Positions 23,991-38,330 of a stretch of 64,000 bases of DNA are shown piece after piece (position 1 is the first letter of the stretch; every line of letters begins with the position of its first letter). The position numbers and the translations under genes were made by a program. The notes under the pieces were generated by a model. The model was not told the origin of the DNA. It saw only the letters and a program-made list of their open reading frames with translations, and ran no database searches. Origin of the DNA: Malachius bipustulatus (Eukaryota; Arthropoda; Insecta; Coleoptera; Melyridae); the NCBI GenBank assembly GCA_910589415.1, contig OU342637.1, positions 26,015,162-26,079,161 on the forward strand. Direction: 5' to 3'.

Positions 23991-26900
23991 TAAACCGTGA
24001 CTCATTATATTCTCGTTCAATTAAACAACCCCCCCCTGGTCGTATCGTGACGTCACAATTCACCAACATGAAAAACAAAATCAACTTCTTCACGGCTGCA
24101 ACTTCCAGGATTCTAAAGAGTACATGCCCACTTATTGTTATCACACCTGCCTCAGTTGTGTCAATCCGAGCAATGTCAGTTATTGGATTACTGGATGATG
24201 TGTAACAACGAGAAAGAGAGAGAAGGAGAGAACGAGACAAGCCTCGCTCGGAGTTCAGTTGTTTGTAGATAAACGAGGCACATTTTCATCACAGATAATA
24301 CCGAGGGTAAACAGAGGGCCGTTAGTTTTGTTAGTTCAGCAACTCAAATAATTTACCCAATAGTAGAACTGCAGCAGCCGGTAGTTTGTTCAGGGCTGTG
24401 GAACGAGGCACAGAGAACGGGGGTGTGAGAGAGAGAGAACGAAAGTGACAGGGCGGAAGGGTGGATAAAAGGGGGTAAGAGAGGGGACAGGGCAGGGTGA
24501 GTGTATACAGACCGCCAAGTGTCAATATTTGGTCATATAGAATGACGGCTGTTATTAGGACGACCTGAATGTACTCTCCTTCGCGTCGCGTTGTACATAC
24601 TCTACGTGTGAGCGTGTGTATGTATGTATGTGTACATATAAGCATTGACTGGGAAAAGCTTCGCAGTTGCTCTTATCCGAGTCACACCCTTATTTGTCCA
24701 CACAGGGTGTTGCATTATCGTTTATTGCATTTATATACAAAAAATATGTTTACAAGAAGTAACAACTATATAACTTGCTAGTTTAACGAGTTAGAAACAA
24801 AGTACCGGGGACATCAAAAATAAGACCAACGCGGGCGGAGTTCTCCAAACTATCTCGAATAGAGATTAGCTGTGCATGTAAAGTAAGCAATTTAATTCAC
24901 TCGAAGTGAGTTGCGAGTTGAATGCAACATAATGTGCAAGTCCGAGATCGCGTGCACAAGCATAAAGCGTATTTTATTTTCGGTGGGCATTTCAACTTGG
25001 CAAGTGGAATATAAATGGCAAACACGTTACAGAATTGTTTAGGACAATAGGAAGACTGAATGGCGCGCTTGCCCCACGAAATCACACTGTTGGGTATTAT
25101 TCAATTTGCGTGATCTAAAGCTTTGTAAAGCTTTGTTGTGTGCTTGATGCTTGATGCAATAAAGAACACTTTTCCGGCGTTGCCGCTTTAGAAGAACCTA
25201 CATATTTCTATTTTCGCGGATCTATAAAACATCAACTTCACAAGATGGGATTTTTTTCTCGGTAATGGTACATAGTGGAGAGATTCTGTCTGTAGGGAAA
25301 CCATACACGTACCAGTGTTTTTTTTTATCTCAAAAGCTGGCAAAACTGACCTAATCTGAAAAAAACTTCGACCGGATTTTTTTTTCTTCAACATATAATT
25401 TGGCTTCAATTCGTCTCGCATATGTTGGCACTTTTACCAAAAAATGATAATTCTTTCGTCTCTCTGGAACGTCTGTTCTGTTGTCCTGCTAAGATGCAGG
25501 ATTCTTCGCTGTCTCCCTTCTCTCTCTGATCTTTTTAACTCCAGGTCCAGGTATAGGTGTTGTGATTACACAACCTTTGAGAGTGGTCTTGGTCTACACG
25601 CAACATGACAAATTTTGATGGCTGAATGAATAAGTGTCGTGTAGAGCAGCCATACGTAATAAATTACCATACAAATACGATAATCAGGATGAATAATTGG
25701 CGCAGTCGATGCGATCCATTTGTATTTTCCTCTGTCTCGTCAAATCACGAAACACAGTAATCTACTCTGTCCTCGTTCGCCATTAAACTTGTGGCTCATA
25801 AATCAGAATTGCAATTTACATGTTACTCTCAAGTTACAAGTTCGGCTGTCCTTTTCGGGAGGCATCCGGAGGGGAGGGGGATTCAGAGAGAGACAGGGAT
25901 CGAGTTTCCTGGTCCGGCGGCCCGTAATGCGGTTACATTAATTGACGACGACGGGCCAAGAAGCGCCGTCGGACGTCGGTTGCGGCGTCGGGACGCCAGC
26001 CGCGCATGTATAATTCAGTCACGATCGCCATCAGAGTTACCGGACCGTCGGGAGAATGGTATGGGGGAGAGTAAAGGCAGATTAACTCCGGCCGCAGCCC
26101 AGAACTTTATCTAATTACATCTATATATCACCCCGTGCGGTTCTGTATTCGATCGACGCCGACGACCGGCTGTGGCGCTCATTCAATCCCCTTTCAGCGA
26201 CATTGTTTTCTTGGTCTTGTGTTTGCAGGGTTTTGTTACATTCTTTTAGATCAACAATGACGTGTATACAAAAAGAGTCAATTTTTTTATTGGCTTTAAT
26301 GATTCAAAACAGCAACAGTGAAATTTCATTGCCAAGTTGACACGTAAAATTCGACACGACACTCCCGGAGCGAAATGTTTAGAGGCTAAACGAGCGCTCT
26401 AATTGAGATTTTAATCTCTCTAGTTACGGCTTGTACCGTCAGAGGCGGTCTGTAATTACTTGCTTAATTATGCTGCAACTTTGCTATTACCGCTTCATTC
26501 TGTTGGAGTTTTTTAGAAACAATACACAGCTCGCTGAATTATTTACTATTAGAGCTCGAACCTGAAGGAAATAAAAGGAGCGAAACCTTCCAACAAGAGT
26601 TGATTAATATTCCCTCTACGTACTTTTCAATTTAATCGCTTTCCAAAAGCACCGGAGAGAAAACCTTCAATTTGTGCAGTTTTTTATCGAACTCTTCCCA
26701 AGTTAAAACTCCAAATCTGACGCAAATGCCAAACTCAGGTCAATAGTTTTAATATATTCAGCCTCTTCCTCCAAATAAACCAAGACAGTTCCCGTCGACG
26801 TTCCATGCACCACTTGAATTTATCTCTTCCCGGATCCCGTCGGTCTGACATCGTCTCCCGGGGAACCGGCGTGTGGATTTTTCTGCATACTTACGAGTCT

Positions 26901-27252
26901 TTTACGGAAATTGCATTACGTGCATGACAATTCCCGCGGGATGCACGGATCAGGACTCCATTGGCGCTCCAGGACGTGTGGAAGAAGCTGACAGGATTTC
27001 CCAGGGGTGTTATCCCACGGATCCGAGACGGGGTGCAGCAGTGAATCGATTCCCTCCGAGGATTTCGTCTCTTGAGGTACTTACATGTATAAAGCTATGG
27101 GAGGAAGAGTAACCGCCGGATTCAGTGGTAGCGAAATACGTCGGGTGTACTTAACTTTGTGGATAGGGTGTGAATCAATCAATCGATGATCAATATAGTT
27201 GAGATTCTAGCTGTTAAAGCGCATTCCTCTTTTTACAGTAAATTACTGCGTG
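23991..27252. other. groucho intron, no feature recognised
   Basis: No exon or RNA gene was identified. A purine-rich stretch (24200-24500) and a GC-rich patch (25850-26100) stand out in composition only. Confidence 0.5.
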
Positions 27253-27400
27253 TTTAATACACGGTTCTGCACCATCGTAGCACCATATATTGAATGCGCG
27301 TTTTTATCTCTTCCAATAAAGAGGCTGATCTTAAATCAATCAATAGAAATCTATATACTATTGGTAGACTGCTCGTGTTTAATATACGGTTCTGCATTCA
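27253..27400 (+). repeat. Dispersed repeat, ACGGTTCTGCA family, second locus
   Basis: The motif begins at 27253 (TTTAATACACGGTTCTGCA) and again at 27378, 125 bp apart. The sequence between them contains AATAAAGAGGCTGATC, similar to CAATAGAGAGGCCTAATC at 23.5 kb. This repeats the motif-segment-motif layout of the first cluster. Confidence 0.8.
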
Positions 27401-30400
27401 ATAAAATCAAGGCTAAACGGGTAAATATGTACAACAAACCTCAACCGTGGAAATTGTGTTCACTGTTGCGTGTTGGGTCATTACTAACAATAATGCTCTT
27501 ATCTGTACACTGTCGTACATAAAATAAGTTTTAAACAACGCCGCACATCAAAAACAAGCCCTTTCAGCACAAAAGCTTTGCCAGATAACCCTCCACGTTG
27601 CCGCATGACTAACAATCAACTATCCGTCCCTCTTTTTCCCTCCACGACCGGGCTTTTTGCATGTGATCCCGTTGAACCGCGACTGACCCCGTTTTATGTA
27701 AATTGCTGTTCATGACGCCCGCGACGCACACGATCGCCGTAGAGGGTGAGAGCCTCGCCAGCCGCTCGTCCGGAGTTCTGTTGCGTGCCGGGGCCGCCAT
27801 AAAGCAGCAGTCGCGGCTCTTCCGGTAAGTGATTAGGGTCCGGGGTCCGGAAAAGTGCGAATAACCACAGCTATAAATCAACACCGTTGTAAAAACGGCG
27901 CACTGGTCACGCTACGTGCCCACGTTGGAAGCCATTCCGGGAACGTTGTTGCCATTATCAACATTCGGCCGTATCTTTGTGGGGATGTAAATATGTACAC
28001 AATCATAAACGACAACGCTGCGAAGAGAGCTGATAAAAAGAGTATCGTGTTTAGGAAAAAATATTAGGACTCATTTTTACACCCCATTTCAATGCTCCAT
28101 GCATATCGCGTTAATCTGCACTCTGTGTTTCTGAGCTAACAATAATTTTTCCTAAAGAACAAACTGAAGTTTCTCTCGTGTATAAGTTAACTGTGACCAG
28201 ATCTATTTCGTGACATATCTCATTTACTCAAGGTGCTAGTGCCGGTGCTAGTTAATGACTCCATCAGGCTACCAGTTCATTGACTATCAGAACGATTTAG
28301 ATTGCTTTACATGAAATATTCATCACCGAAATTAAAAATATGGGAACGAGGAAGATTAAATGACACTTTAGATTACGCACTGTCTTCGCGCTCTCTAAAC
28401 AGAAGTAATTTACATAGATCCTTGTAGAGAATCACTGAAGCATATATTAAAACGTTAGCCGTACGAGTCATTTGAGACTGAATCAACAGAAACCGAAAGA
28501 AACAGATTGAGTTTCTCAAACACGGACAGTAGCCGAGCAAACAAAGTTCAATTTGAAACTAGGGGGAAAGATTGGCCTGTGCGGTTTCCCTGGTTACCAC
28601 CATGTTAAATGCTAATATTGAATTTGATTCTGGAGAGACCTAGACCTTCGAGGATTGATTCGAAACGGCCGTCGAAATAATCTATCCCATTAATTATTTT
28701 CAATAGTTGTAACTGATTTCTGTTTTACTTATCGGTATAGCGAATCAGTTATCGTGTTCGAAAATATTATTAATGATAAATCCGGGGTGATAAGCAAGCC
28801 ATGTGATAAACCTGAGTGTTTTATGTATCTTGTTGCAGGACAGTCTGGTCATGTTCAGGATTACCAGTGTGGATTGATTCATTTGTATTTAGTTAGGATT
28901 GAGGATTAATTGATGGTTTAACGGCTGAATTAATTAATTGCGTTATAAATATTGTTGTTTTATTCTTGAAAGAGTATTTTTACTTAGTCAATGTAGATTG
29001 GGGTGTAGAGCAACCGAACATTCAGTGATTGTGTCTTAATTTTATAGCCTTTCGGGGGCCACTTCCGTAACTACTTCTGGGACTGCTTCATGAACCGTCT
29101 GTGTCTTTACATGAAGACGCCTTTTCGTCTTCAGCCGATAAAAAAAAGAAACAGTACATTTCCCCTCTTTTAGAGAATCAAAGAAGTTGACTGAAAATAT
29201 AAATCTTCAATCTCTTATTACAAGTTCATCTTAATGGAAACCAGATTTTTACAGTTTTCTTCTTAAGGTGATTTCGGAACAGCTGCATTTTCCCATCCTC
29301 GCGATAAAATTTCCCTCTCCATCTCTAATGTAAAGACCATTAAAATACGTGGTACTAAAACTAGAAACTCGAGTAGAACTAATACAAATAACATCCCCAT
29401 TCTCATTTAGGGAACTTCCGACGCGACGCTATATGCCTACCCTTTCAGAACACCATCATCAACAACCCAAAGCAAAGAGATAAGGGATCAAAGTGTCGCC
29501 TGCCTTGCCAACACCAGCAGCTCCTAGGAGGTGAGAAGCGAGTAGTTAGCAGAGTCCTGTGTAATTAATCTCGGCGTGTTAATTAAAACGGCTCGTTACG
29601 GAGTCACTTTCCCTCTTTTATTCGGCGATTACGTCTGCAGTGTGCACCGCCGCGTCCCGACGGTAACGAGCCACTTCTAGAGCCAATTAATCCGGCACTA
29701 ATTAGGAATGTTCAAATGAGCGAAGGCAACGAGGAGAGCAGGGCGAGCCCTTTGTCTCAAACACCCGGATGGGAAGAATTCCAAAGATGGGGGAAATAGA
29801 GGGAGGAAGTTTTATTTCCACTTGCCGTGGGGTTTATTTGAAGTAGGGTGAAATTGTGTGTTAAGTCACGAAACTTTTCCGGCACCTTGAGGGAAAAGCC
29901 ATAGGAATTGAAGGTATCACGTGTCTAACGATGGAAACAACCTCTCGTAAAATTTATTGAGCGCCCTTACACTTTTATTTTCATTGTTGTACCCTACGAC
30001 TACGAGAGAATCGAGAATCTGATGCAGCCCTCAATACCTGCTGCTGTTCATTCATTCACCCCCTTCTGTCTAAACCAAAACCATGACGTGGCCAATCTTC
30101 AATAATAAGTGATTTCTACTGCTGCTTAATTATGAATCAGAACTTGATTGATCTAATAATCCGCTTCCCGGCACATATGTCGCTGGTAAGAGCAATCGCT
30201 CCCCTAATAAATCGCTCCCTGCTTGATGAAATCACCTTTTAGGGGTGGGAGATATCTGATCGAAAATGTGAGTGTCCCAGGATGTCTTATTATTAAGTTG
30301 AAAGTAAGTAACAGTCCATAAAGTAAATTCAGACTCAATTAATTGTTTATTAAAAAAATAAATTTATTTTACACAATACATTAATCTAATTATTTATTGC

Positions 30401-33400
30401 TCATTTTCCTGTTATTATTCTAAGACACGTCCTGGCCAAAAAAATAATCTTAGAGGTTATTACGATGATTTCTGATACAATTTATGTAAAATTTATAGAG
30501 GAAAGCCAGCAACCATCAAACATCTTTAGAAATTAAATCAGATCTTGCCATTCAAACAACCCCTTCGTTAAAACCGACCCCTTCTCTATGCGCCATACGA
30601 CCTCCCTTTCCTCTCAGGCCGATGCCCACTGAAGAGGGGTTGATGTTATTGTGAAGTGGCGCACTGTGCAAACAGCCGTCTCGGCACTCCGCACACACCC
30701 CTCCCGACCCCCGCGGCAGCACTGTCGTCGCTCGCCCTAAACCCCGGATAATTGTACCGCTTGTTAACTCCGCTCATAATTAAGCCCTTATAAACGCCGC
30801 GCCGCGCCCTTTCGCAGGACCACCACTACCGGGGCTCCGGCGGCGGTTGTGTATCCATGATTAATTCTTCGTCGCGTGATCACAATAAGTAATTATGACG
30901 GAAGTGGAGAATGTTATTAGACCTCTCTGAGGGCGAGGGGTTGCGATCTGTTATTTAATAATTAACAGAAGAGGCAGTTGAAGGGCTTTAAAATCAAGTT
31001 GATATTGATATCATCTCATTTTTGCCACGGTAAGATTCTGGTGCGCATTTGCTCCTCTCATAAGTCTTAATTCGAAGAATAAAACCCTTCCGGTTCGGTG
31101 GGCATTACTTATCACAAAAAGGGGGATGAAACCATTTCGTTCATTCTTTCCCCATCACAAAGGTTGCCTACCCAGCTCCCAAGCGCTATAAATTGAAATG
31201 TATACGTCGATACTGACTGGAGTTGAAGTCTATGAGTTGGGCGCAGACTGTAGTCGACATGACAGGTTAATATTGCTGACTATTGTGATCGGCATTGATC
31301 TCATGTTCAGGTTTCGCAGCAGTAAACCTTGTTAGTTGAGCCAACAGTCGGTAAACCAGCTTATATCACACCAGTTCTGATTGTGTACTGGATACGTCAA
31401 GCTCCCTCCGGCATCCACCACCACCAATCGATTCCTCCAGACATAATAAAGAGCTCCCCAGCGCTTATAAACTTGGCTCTTACACTCCAGAGACGTTCGT
31501 TCGGACGTTCAGGATATTAAAAGATCTCATACAAAAATTCACAATAAACGAAATACGTGTTATTCCATCAGATAAGATTAAGTTGGGTACCCCTCTTTGG
31601 CACTCGCATCAAACAATCCCTTTGCTATATTAAGAAACATTTTTCCCTCACTTTTATTATTACCATTACTACCATTATTCTCTTGCTAGATGATTTAAAA
31701 TAAATGCTTAATCCCTAATCCATAAAATTAATATTAAGACTTCATCATCAGTGCTATAGTGCCATTATAAAGCAACACCCTGAAGAATTGAATAAATAAA
31801 ACTCTCAACCCTTCCCTCTTTTATATAATCACTCCGAGCCCCAACACGTAATCCCACGCTACGTTGCACGCCACTGGTCTCCCTTCGTCCCCGGGGAATC
31901 GAACGGGGGGTGGCTTTGTGTAACGCCGAGCCCGCAACCCCGAGGGATAGCGACCACTGATGTGATCACGAGCCGTGCAAATCGATGTTCGCCCTCGCCG
32001 ACCCCCGTGTCCGCCTCCGCAGCGGATATCCAGCAGTCCCCGACGGTCGCGCCGCAGCCGCCCCCAGCCCGAGAGGGAGATCGAGAAGGCGTGATTAATT
32101 TAAACGGTCGGCGGTTAACGAAGGAGTCGGATGGTGATGTTCTTCAGGCCTCCTCGGGTAATGATCTCAGGTTCTTATTAAGCTTGTTATGTTGGGCTAA
32201 ATGGGCCAAAAAATTGTACACGCTGTTGAAATGGTTCATGGTTCGTGTGATCGTGTGAACGAACTGAGTCATCATAATCCACACTTGCAACAACTCATAA
32301 AGACAAAGCAAAAATCTGCATATTTAAACCTTCCAACTAATGCACCCTCACACTCATAAATGCAATATTCGCACCGATCCGATCAGCAATGCCTTTGTTA
32401 GCGGCCCCAACTCGTCGTTTCACCCCCACAGTAATCCATTCGCCGCCCTTCTCATATGTCGCCTCGATGTTCCGACACACGAACGAATTGGAGTGCGTGG
32501 TTAATAAAATTGCCGTTTTGTTGACGATATTACGACCGGACCGGCGTATATAAATGGCCTGTGTTTTTCAGAGGACGCGCTCAATGTTTATTGAGCCATT
32601 TTACATGTGATATTTGCTTTTTACTGTATCGCGTTACGACCCGCTCGACAAAAGATAGCGGTGACAGATGGAAACGCCATTCAATCGTTCATTGGAAACG
32701 ATTTGCATTTTTACGGTTCCGCTTCCATTCCGTTCCGGTCGACATCGATCCTCAATATTCACCTGATTCCGTGCTCATCCGTTCGTGTTACTCGATCGTT
32801 TAGATCTTTAAACGATTGACGACTTTCAAAGCTTCCATTCAATTAGCAAAAACGATGCGACTAAAAAAACTCCATCGCTTTTTTTCCATCACTGGGTTAG
32901 CTAATATCCATGTGAATTGACCTTGATTGTTGGCGAGCTAAAGACTTTTCAATTTCTGCTATCTTTACTAATGTGGTGTATTGTTGGTCGACCAAAATGG
33001 CTGTTTTGTGAGTTTTAGGGTAGTCGTGAAGGGTAGCAGTCCTGCTCCATTTTTTCCTTCATTAGACTCCTCGAAATACATGAAAAAGTACACAACGAAC
33101 CTTCTTCCAGAGTTCCCTCACCGGAATCTCCCCAACCCACAATAAGAGGTCACCATCGGAAAAATTAACTCAACCGCCGCTTACAGAGATCATGGTGCTG
33201 GCGTCAAAACAGATTGATCGGTAGGATGTCTGAAAAAATAGTCCTCTAAATCAAGTCACTTGATTTTCCCCTTTAAATACTTATCTAAGCCTGCAGGTGT
33301 ATAGCATCTTGTCAGCAACTACGCTCGTTTGTCGGGTCGGCTTTCAACAACATCAGGGTGCTAACCTTGTCGTCAAGGGTCGCAGATGTTGCCTCAGGGT

Positions 33401-36291
33401 TCTGACTTCGTGGTCAAGGTATCAAAAGCAATTAAACTCATTTCATCCGAGCCCATGGTTGCCACCACAAGTATGTGACACTTTTGGCGTATATTTTAGG
33501 GGCACTTTTTTAGGCAAAATAGGAAAAATCCACATGAGCCGACAGCCACAATTGTTAACGCGCAGCTTGAGGTTTAGATTCTAGACGCAAACAGGTTCTT
33601 GTGATTTATCGTAGAACAAAATGGTGTTAAGGTTCGCATCGTGTCCTTTGAGGGAATTCGATTTTGGCAAGAAGAAAAGGATTGACCTGATGAGGAAATT
33701 GCTTCAACTGGTAATGGGTTCAATTCCCTATTGGGCCATTTTACTTGCCGTTCTGTAGAAATTTAGACGTCGACTATGGACGCGGACTGGTTGCTTGATC
33801 TGACAGCAAAAGCCGAATTAGTGAGTATGACAAGATTTGACAAAAGCAAGTCCATTATTACGCTATCATGACACTTCACAACACGTTCGCACCACATATT
33901 AAACTACCAGTAGTAAGTTACAATATCAAGTAACACCCCGGCGTATAATTATGTCAGGTAGTTATTTTCTTCCCCGCGAATTTGCATTTCTAAACAGTGA
34001 AGGGTGTAAATGACAAAGCCCCGCGCTGCCACAGGACAGGGTTACGGTACCACCCCAACCGCACTGAATATATCGCATATTCCACACGAGGCACGTGATG
34101 TATTAAGATATTATTCAAATACGCGATTAAATCACACCCCGTGGTGTCGTGTGTAAGGGAACCACCCCGGTTACATAATAACGGCAACGAGTCGCGTAGT
34201 GTAGCCGTGTAGGGGCGTGCGCTGCAAGCCAAGCAGGCTGATCCGGGTAGGGAAGGAAACGAACCCTAGTCCCTTGTTGCACCCCTCTGGTTGCCATCTG
34301 CAGGATTCTTGACGACCGTGCTTGGAATTCATCATGGGGTGAGGGTTGTGGAGAAGCCAGTGACGGTTCGATTATTTCAAAGGGTTTAATAATTTATTAT
34401 AAATCGCTTTATACCACTCCTGGTAATTATTTGATTAAATTTAATTAATTAAAAAATTCGTGTCATTAAAATTATTGCCCCGTAGAGATGAAAACCTTTT
34501 TTATATAATGTAAAAAATATTTTACCCGCTACTGTAATATGTAATAATAATAAGAAAATAGTATATACAAAATGAGATTACAGTGATTTTAGGAAAGAGA
34601 TAACTATAAAAAAAATCGGGAGTAAGAGAAACGGCAGATTAAGGATGGAAATTACGAGCCGCCGCTGGAAATCGCAGGGTTGCTAGTAGTAATTGGCACC
34701 CCGGCCACGTATAGCGCCCGTTACCGTCGGGAGTACTGCAGAGCCCGCTTGATTATCGTATTATCGGGGTGTATTGTAGCGCACTTAATGCCACGAAACA
34801 GACTTGTTTGTTCATGTTTGTTTTATAAAAGCCCACCGGAGTGCCCTACGCGGCGACCCTCGTTCTCTCGCCTCCCCCCGGATACGTCCGGACCACTGTT
34901 TCATTGTTCTTTCCCGTCGAGAGCTCCCGAGCGAGGTGCAAAACTCGCCCGGAGTGTTTGCGCTGGGACCCTCTCGATCTCCTCGTTCACAACAGTTCGG
35001 TATCTTGATTGCGATCATATCGACTGCGCCAAGTTTGCTCGAATATTCGAATGCTTCACTACTACTAACTGTGCTGTTTATACAATACCTACAACAACTG
35101 ATGGGAGGTGAAATGTGGTAACCAAACATTCTCTAGACAGAAACTCGAAACAAGAGATCCAGTATGTAAGATACATGGAAGTCATGGAAGTAGGAAGAGT
35201 TTATTTTAGTCTTATGTGATGTGTTAACCAGGCCGAACATATCGCGTGTCCTCTGAGACACAATTATTACGCTGGAGATGATACTTGCTTTCCACCCTCA
35301 CATTCTCCCCAACACCACGTCTCATATTACGCGAGACTTTCATCTAGATCCCACTGATGAGATTATCCACCCTCTACATAAAACAGTGACGTAAATTACA
35401 TTCCTCGTGTATAAAGAAAAAAATCTTCGTCCTCGAGCTAGTCACTTCTTTTTTGCTTCTGGACTCTTCAATTTCTAGTTTCGACTCAAGTCGTTCCACT
35501 TTTTGTCCCATTTCACTGGATACATTTTGAGTCTCTCACGTCTTAATTTTCTCTTCTTCTTCCCTTTCGACAGTGGAAACCCTTTCGTATACTGGTTTTT
35601 TCTAACCACCCTCTCTCCATAAATTGGTTGTTCACCGACTCCATTCAAGTTTTATAATAATTGGCCGATTAACCAACCAAGCACGACGTATAAACGTCAA
35701 AATCCTTTGATGAAGCGTCACACAACCGGGCAACATAATCGCATTCATCCGGTATGTCAACTCCCCGACCACTCCAAACTAAAAACGTGTCGGATAATGA
35801 AATTTAAAAGACGGGTAAGGGTCGCTCCGGCTTCCCCCGTAGGTGTATAGGCCTGGGACGTGTTTTCAATTACACAATGAACAGATTAGGCGATACAGCG
35901 ACACAATAGTTCCATTAAATAGCGCCGTGGGGTGAGTCGTCCGGTCGACGAGGGTGCTCAGACTGGGGCTTGGGACTGGAACTGAAGGATGAATGAATGA
36001 GAGGGAAGTTGTTTCGTCAGCTGCGTGTATCATCCACTGAATACATTACCTCTTGTATATCCGGTCCGTGGAAAGAGTCAAACATGCTGCCAGGTGCTCA
36101 AATAGCAGGTGGTCCTCTTCAATTTCGCAAACTAATAATCCACACATGTTATGCGTGTATGTGGTGTGATTATAACGTAAATTACTATTGGGGTAGATGA
36201 TCTTCGATTTAGATACGTGAGTTATTAAATTAAACAACTGGTTCTGTTATTATTATTTTTTTTATAATGAAAACGAATAAAAATGCATGGT
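27401..36291. other. groucho intron, 8.9 kb with no gene recognised
   Basis: Apparently unique sequence. GC-richer islands at 30560-30850, 31850-32100 and 34660-35130 are open in several frames on both strands and show no protein family resemblance. They could be conserved regulatory sequence, but nothing visible proves it. Confidence 0.45.
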
Positions 36292-36330
36292 GGGTTCGGC
36301 TTGCGCCATAGAATACACCCCTGCTCATGT
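36292..36330 (+). repeat. Short dispersed repeat, copy 2
   Basis: GCGCCATAGAATACACCCC and its flank match the segment at 3085-3122 over about 30 bp. The region after it (to about 37000) has the patchy look of an old noncoding repeat but has no second copy in this window. Confidence 0.55.
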
Positions 36331-37669
36331 GCAGCAACGTTGCATCACGGAGGAGCCCAGAGACTTGGCAACATCACATGTTGCCTCATCAGCAACACTA
36401 GAAATTAGCGATCTGCTAAATTGGAATTTTGAGAATAAATTTGAGATGCATGAAGCCACCGGGGAGTACCCCCTGGGAAACCCTGTCCACCTTCCAGGAG
36501 TAAAACCCCAAATTTGACGTTTATGTTCGTTTTTTGATGCGTTATACTGTTGGAAGTACAAGCAACACTTGTTGGTCACGACTTTTGCCAAGAAACGCTC
36601 TAGAGAGGCCATTTTTTGTCCCGGGAGGTTGAAACGGCTCCTTTTAAACGGAGAACGGTCCCATGAAACCTACTCAAAATGGCCGCGATTAATTCACGGG
36701 AAGTATTATTTATTCTGGAATTTCGGGATTTTTCGGGAAGAGTCTAGGAAACACTTCAAATGTCTGAAAGTTGCATCGATCGGGTGGAAATTATGCAAGG
36801 GGTGCCTTGGTACACCAAAATAGGACCCATTGAAAATGGGCCGTATCGGAGAATTTTAAGTCCAGTTCAGGGCCGTATTTATTCTTACATGGTAGCACTT
36901 TTCTGGACTTTTCTTGACAACGCAGCGAGATTCTGCCGGTAATTTTTTTAGGAAAAGTAAAAACGTATGAATTTTGTGGAAATAGTTTCTCGGAAAATAT
37001 TTTCATTGAGCGGCAAAAAAAATTTTTTTTTAGACAGAAGAGAGAAGTCATTTTTTTCAATTTTACAATTTTTTTCAGAAACTAAAGTTGAAGTAAACAA
37101 AAGGCGTTCATCGAGGACATTGTTTCAGACATTTTCCCGTAAAGTTCGAAGTTCTTTCGAAAAAAGTAAAAAATAAGATAAGAAAAAAAAATAAACAGCC
37201 CGCTCTGTGATATTTTGGGGATGTCAGCTACAATATAGAGGCAAAGCAAAATAATAAGAACCAAATGGAAAAAAACACATCAAAATATGGCTCAAAGGAG
37301 CAAATTCGGGGTTTTGCTCCTGGAAGATAAGCAACCCGTTCTCGAGGGTCCTCACAGGGGAAGAGTCTTATCAAATTTAAGTAAATTAAATTAAAATAAA
37401 TTAAAAATTAAACGTCGAGAATAGGGGGGAAGGAAAAAAAGAGAACATAGTCACCTTTATCTTTTTTTCGATGATTCTTCAACAGATTTTGAAATAAAAA
37501 AAACTGGATCAGGGCTGCAAAAGCCTTCGTAGGTAGATTTGAAATTGACGTCAAAATTCGTCCACTCAAAATCAAAACTTGTTTTGATCGGAATCTTATT
37601 TCTCCAGATTTTTTTATGCTCAATTTTTATTTGTCTTTTTATAGACTTTTATTTATGTACCAACCCTTT
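36331..37669. other. groucho intron, no gene recognised
   Basis: AT-rich sequence with many A- and T-runs and short frames on both strands. No domain is recognisable. Confidence 0.5.
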
Positions 37670-38330
37670 ATGTATCGTTATCTTTACCTTTCTTTCCTCA
37701 CCTTTGCCTTTATCTATCTTTATCTTCACCTTTAGCTTTACCTTCATCAATATTTATCTTTATTTTTACCCTTATCTATCTTAATTTTTACCGTTATCTA
37801 CTTTTATCTTTATCTCTATCTTCCATAGTTTGTGTAATTCCATTAAGAAATTTTGAAAAAAATTACGAATTTTTGGTTGAGGGTAACCTCTTGAAGAACC
37901 CAATTAAAGTGTTGACGAGTTGCCCTCCGATGAAGAGTAGTAGAACGAGCTTGTATTTATTTATTGTAATGGAACGTGAATTTTGTCTGGGTTGTATTGT
38001 ATTTATTTATTTTATTTTTTCATGTGTATACTGACAACTGTAAGGCCCCACCCAGGCCATGAAACAGATAAAAAAGATTTATCCAAAAAAACTATGTATA
38101 TTTATCTTCACCTTTACCTTTACTATTATCTTTACCTCTATAAATCTTTATCTTTATTTTTATCAATCTTTACCTTTCTCTTTATCTGTACTTTTAGGTA
38201 TCTTTATCTTCTATAATCTAAGTGGTTCAAGAATAATAATATAAATTTATCTTCACCTTTACCTTTACTGTTATCTTTACCTCTATAAATCTTTATCTTT
38301 ACCTTTATTATTATCTTTACCTTTATTTTG
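37670..38330 (+). repeat. Pyrimidine-rich low-complexity DNA, (TTTATC/TTTACC)n
   Basis: Imperfect hexamer repeats TTTATC, TTTACC and TTCACC fill about 37676-37830 and 38098-38330, separated by a non-repetitive spacer. The strand is strongly T/C-biased with A at regular intervals. Short frames rich in Tyr, Leu and Phe are by-products. Confidence 0.9.

Noticed and set aside
33640..33760. Possible tRNA around GGGTTCAATTCCC
   Set aside because: The T-arm-like string is present, but no matching A box, acceptor stem or anticodon arm could be folded around it.
34660..35130. Overlapping frames of 105-143 codons on both strands
   Set aside because: A GC-rich island with few stops in any frame; no recognisable protein, splice context or codon pattern.
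37539..38244. Tyr/Leu/Phe-rich frames
   Set aside because: They are translations of TTTATC/TTTACC low-complexity DNA.
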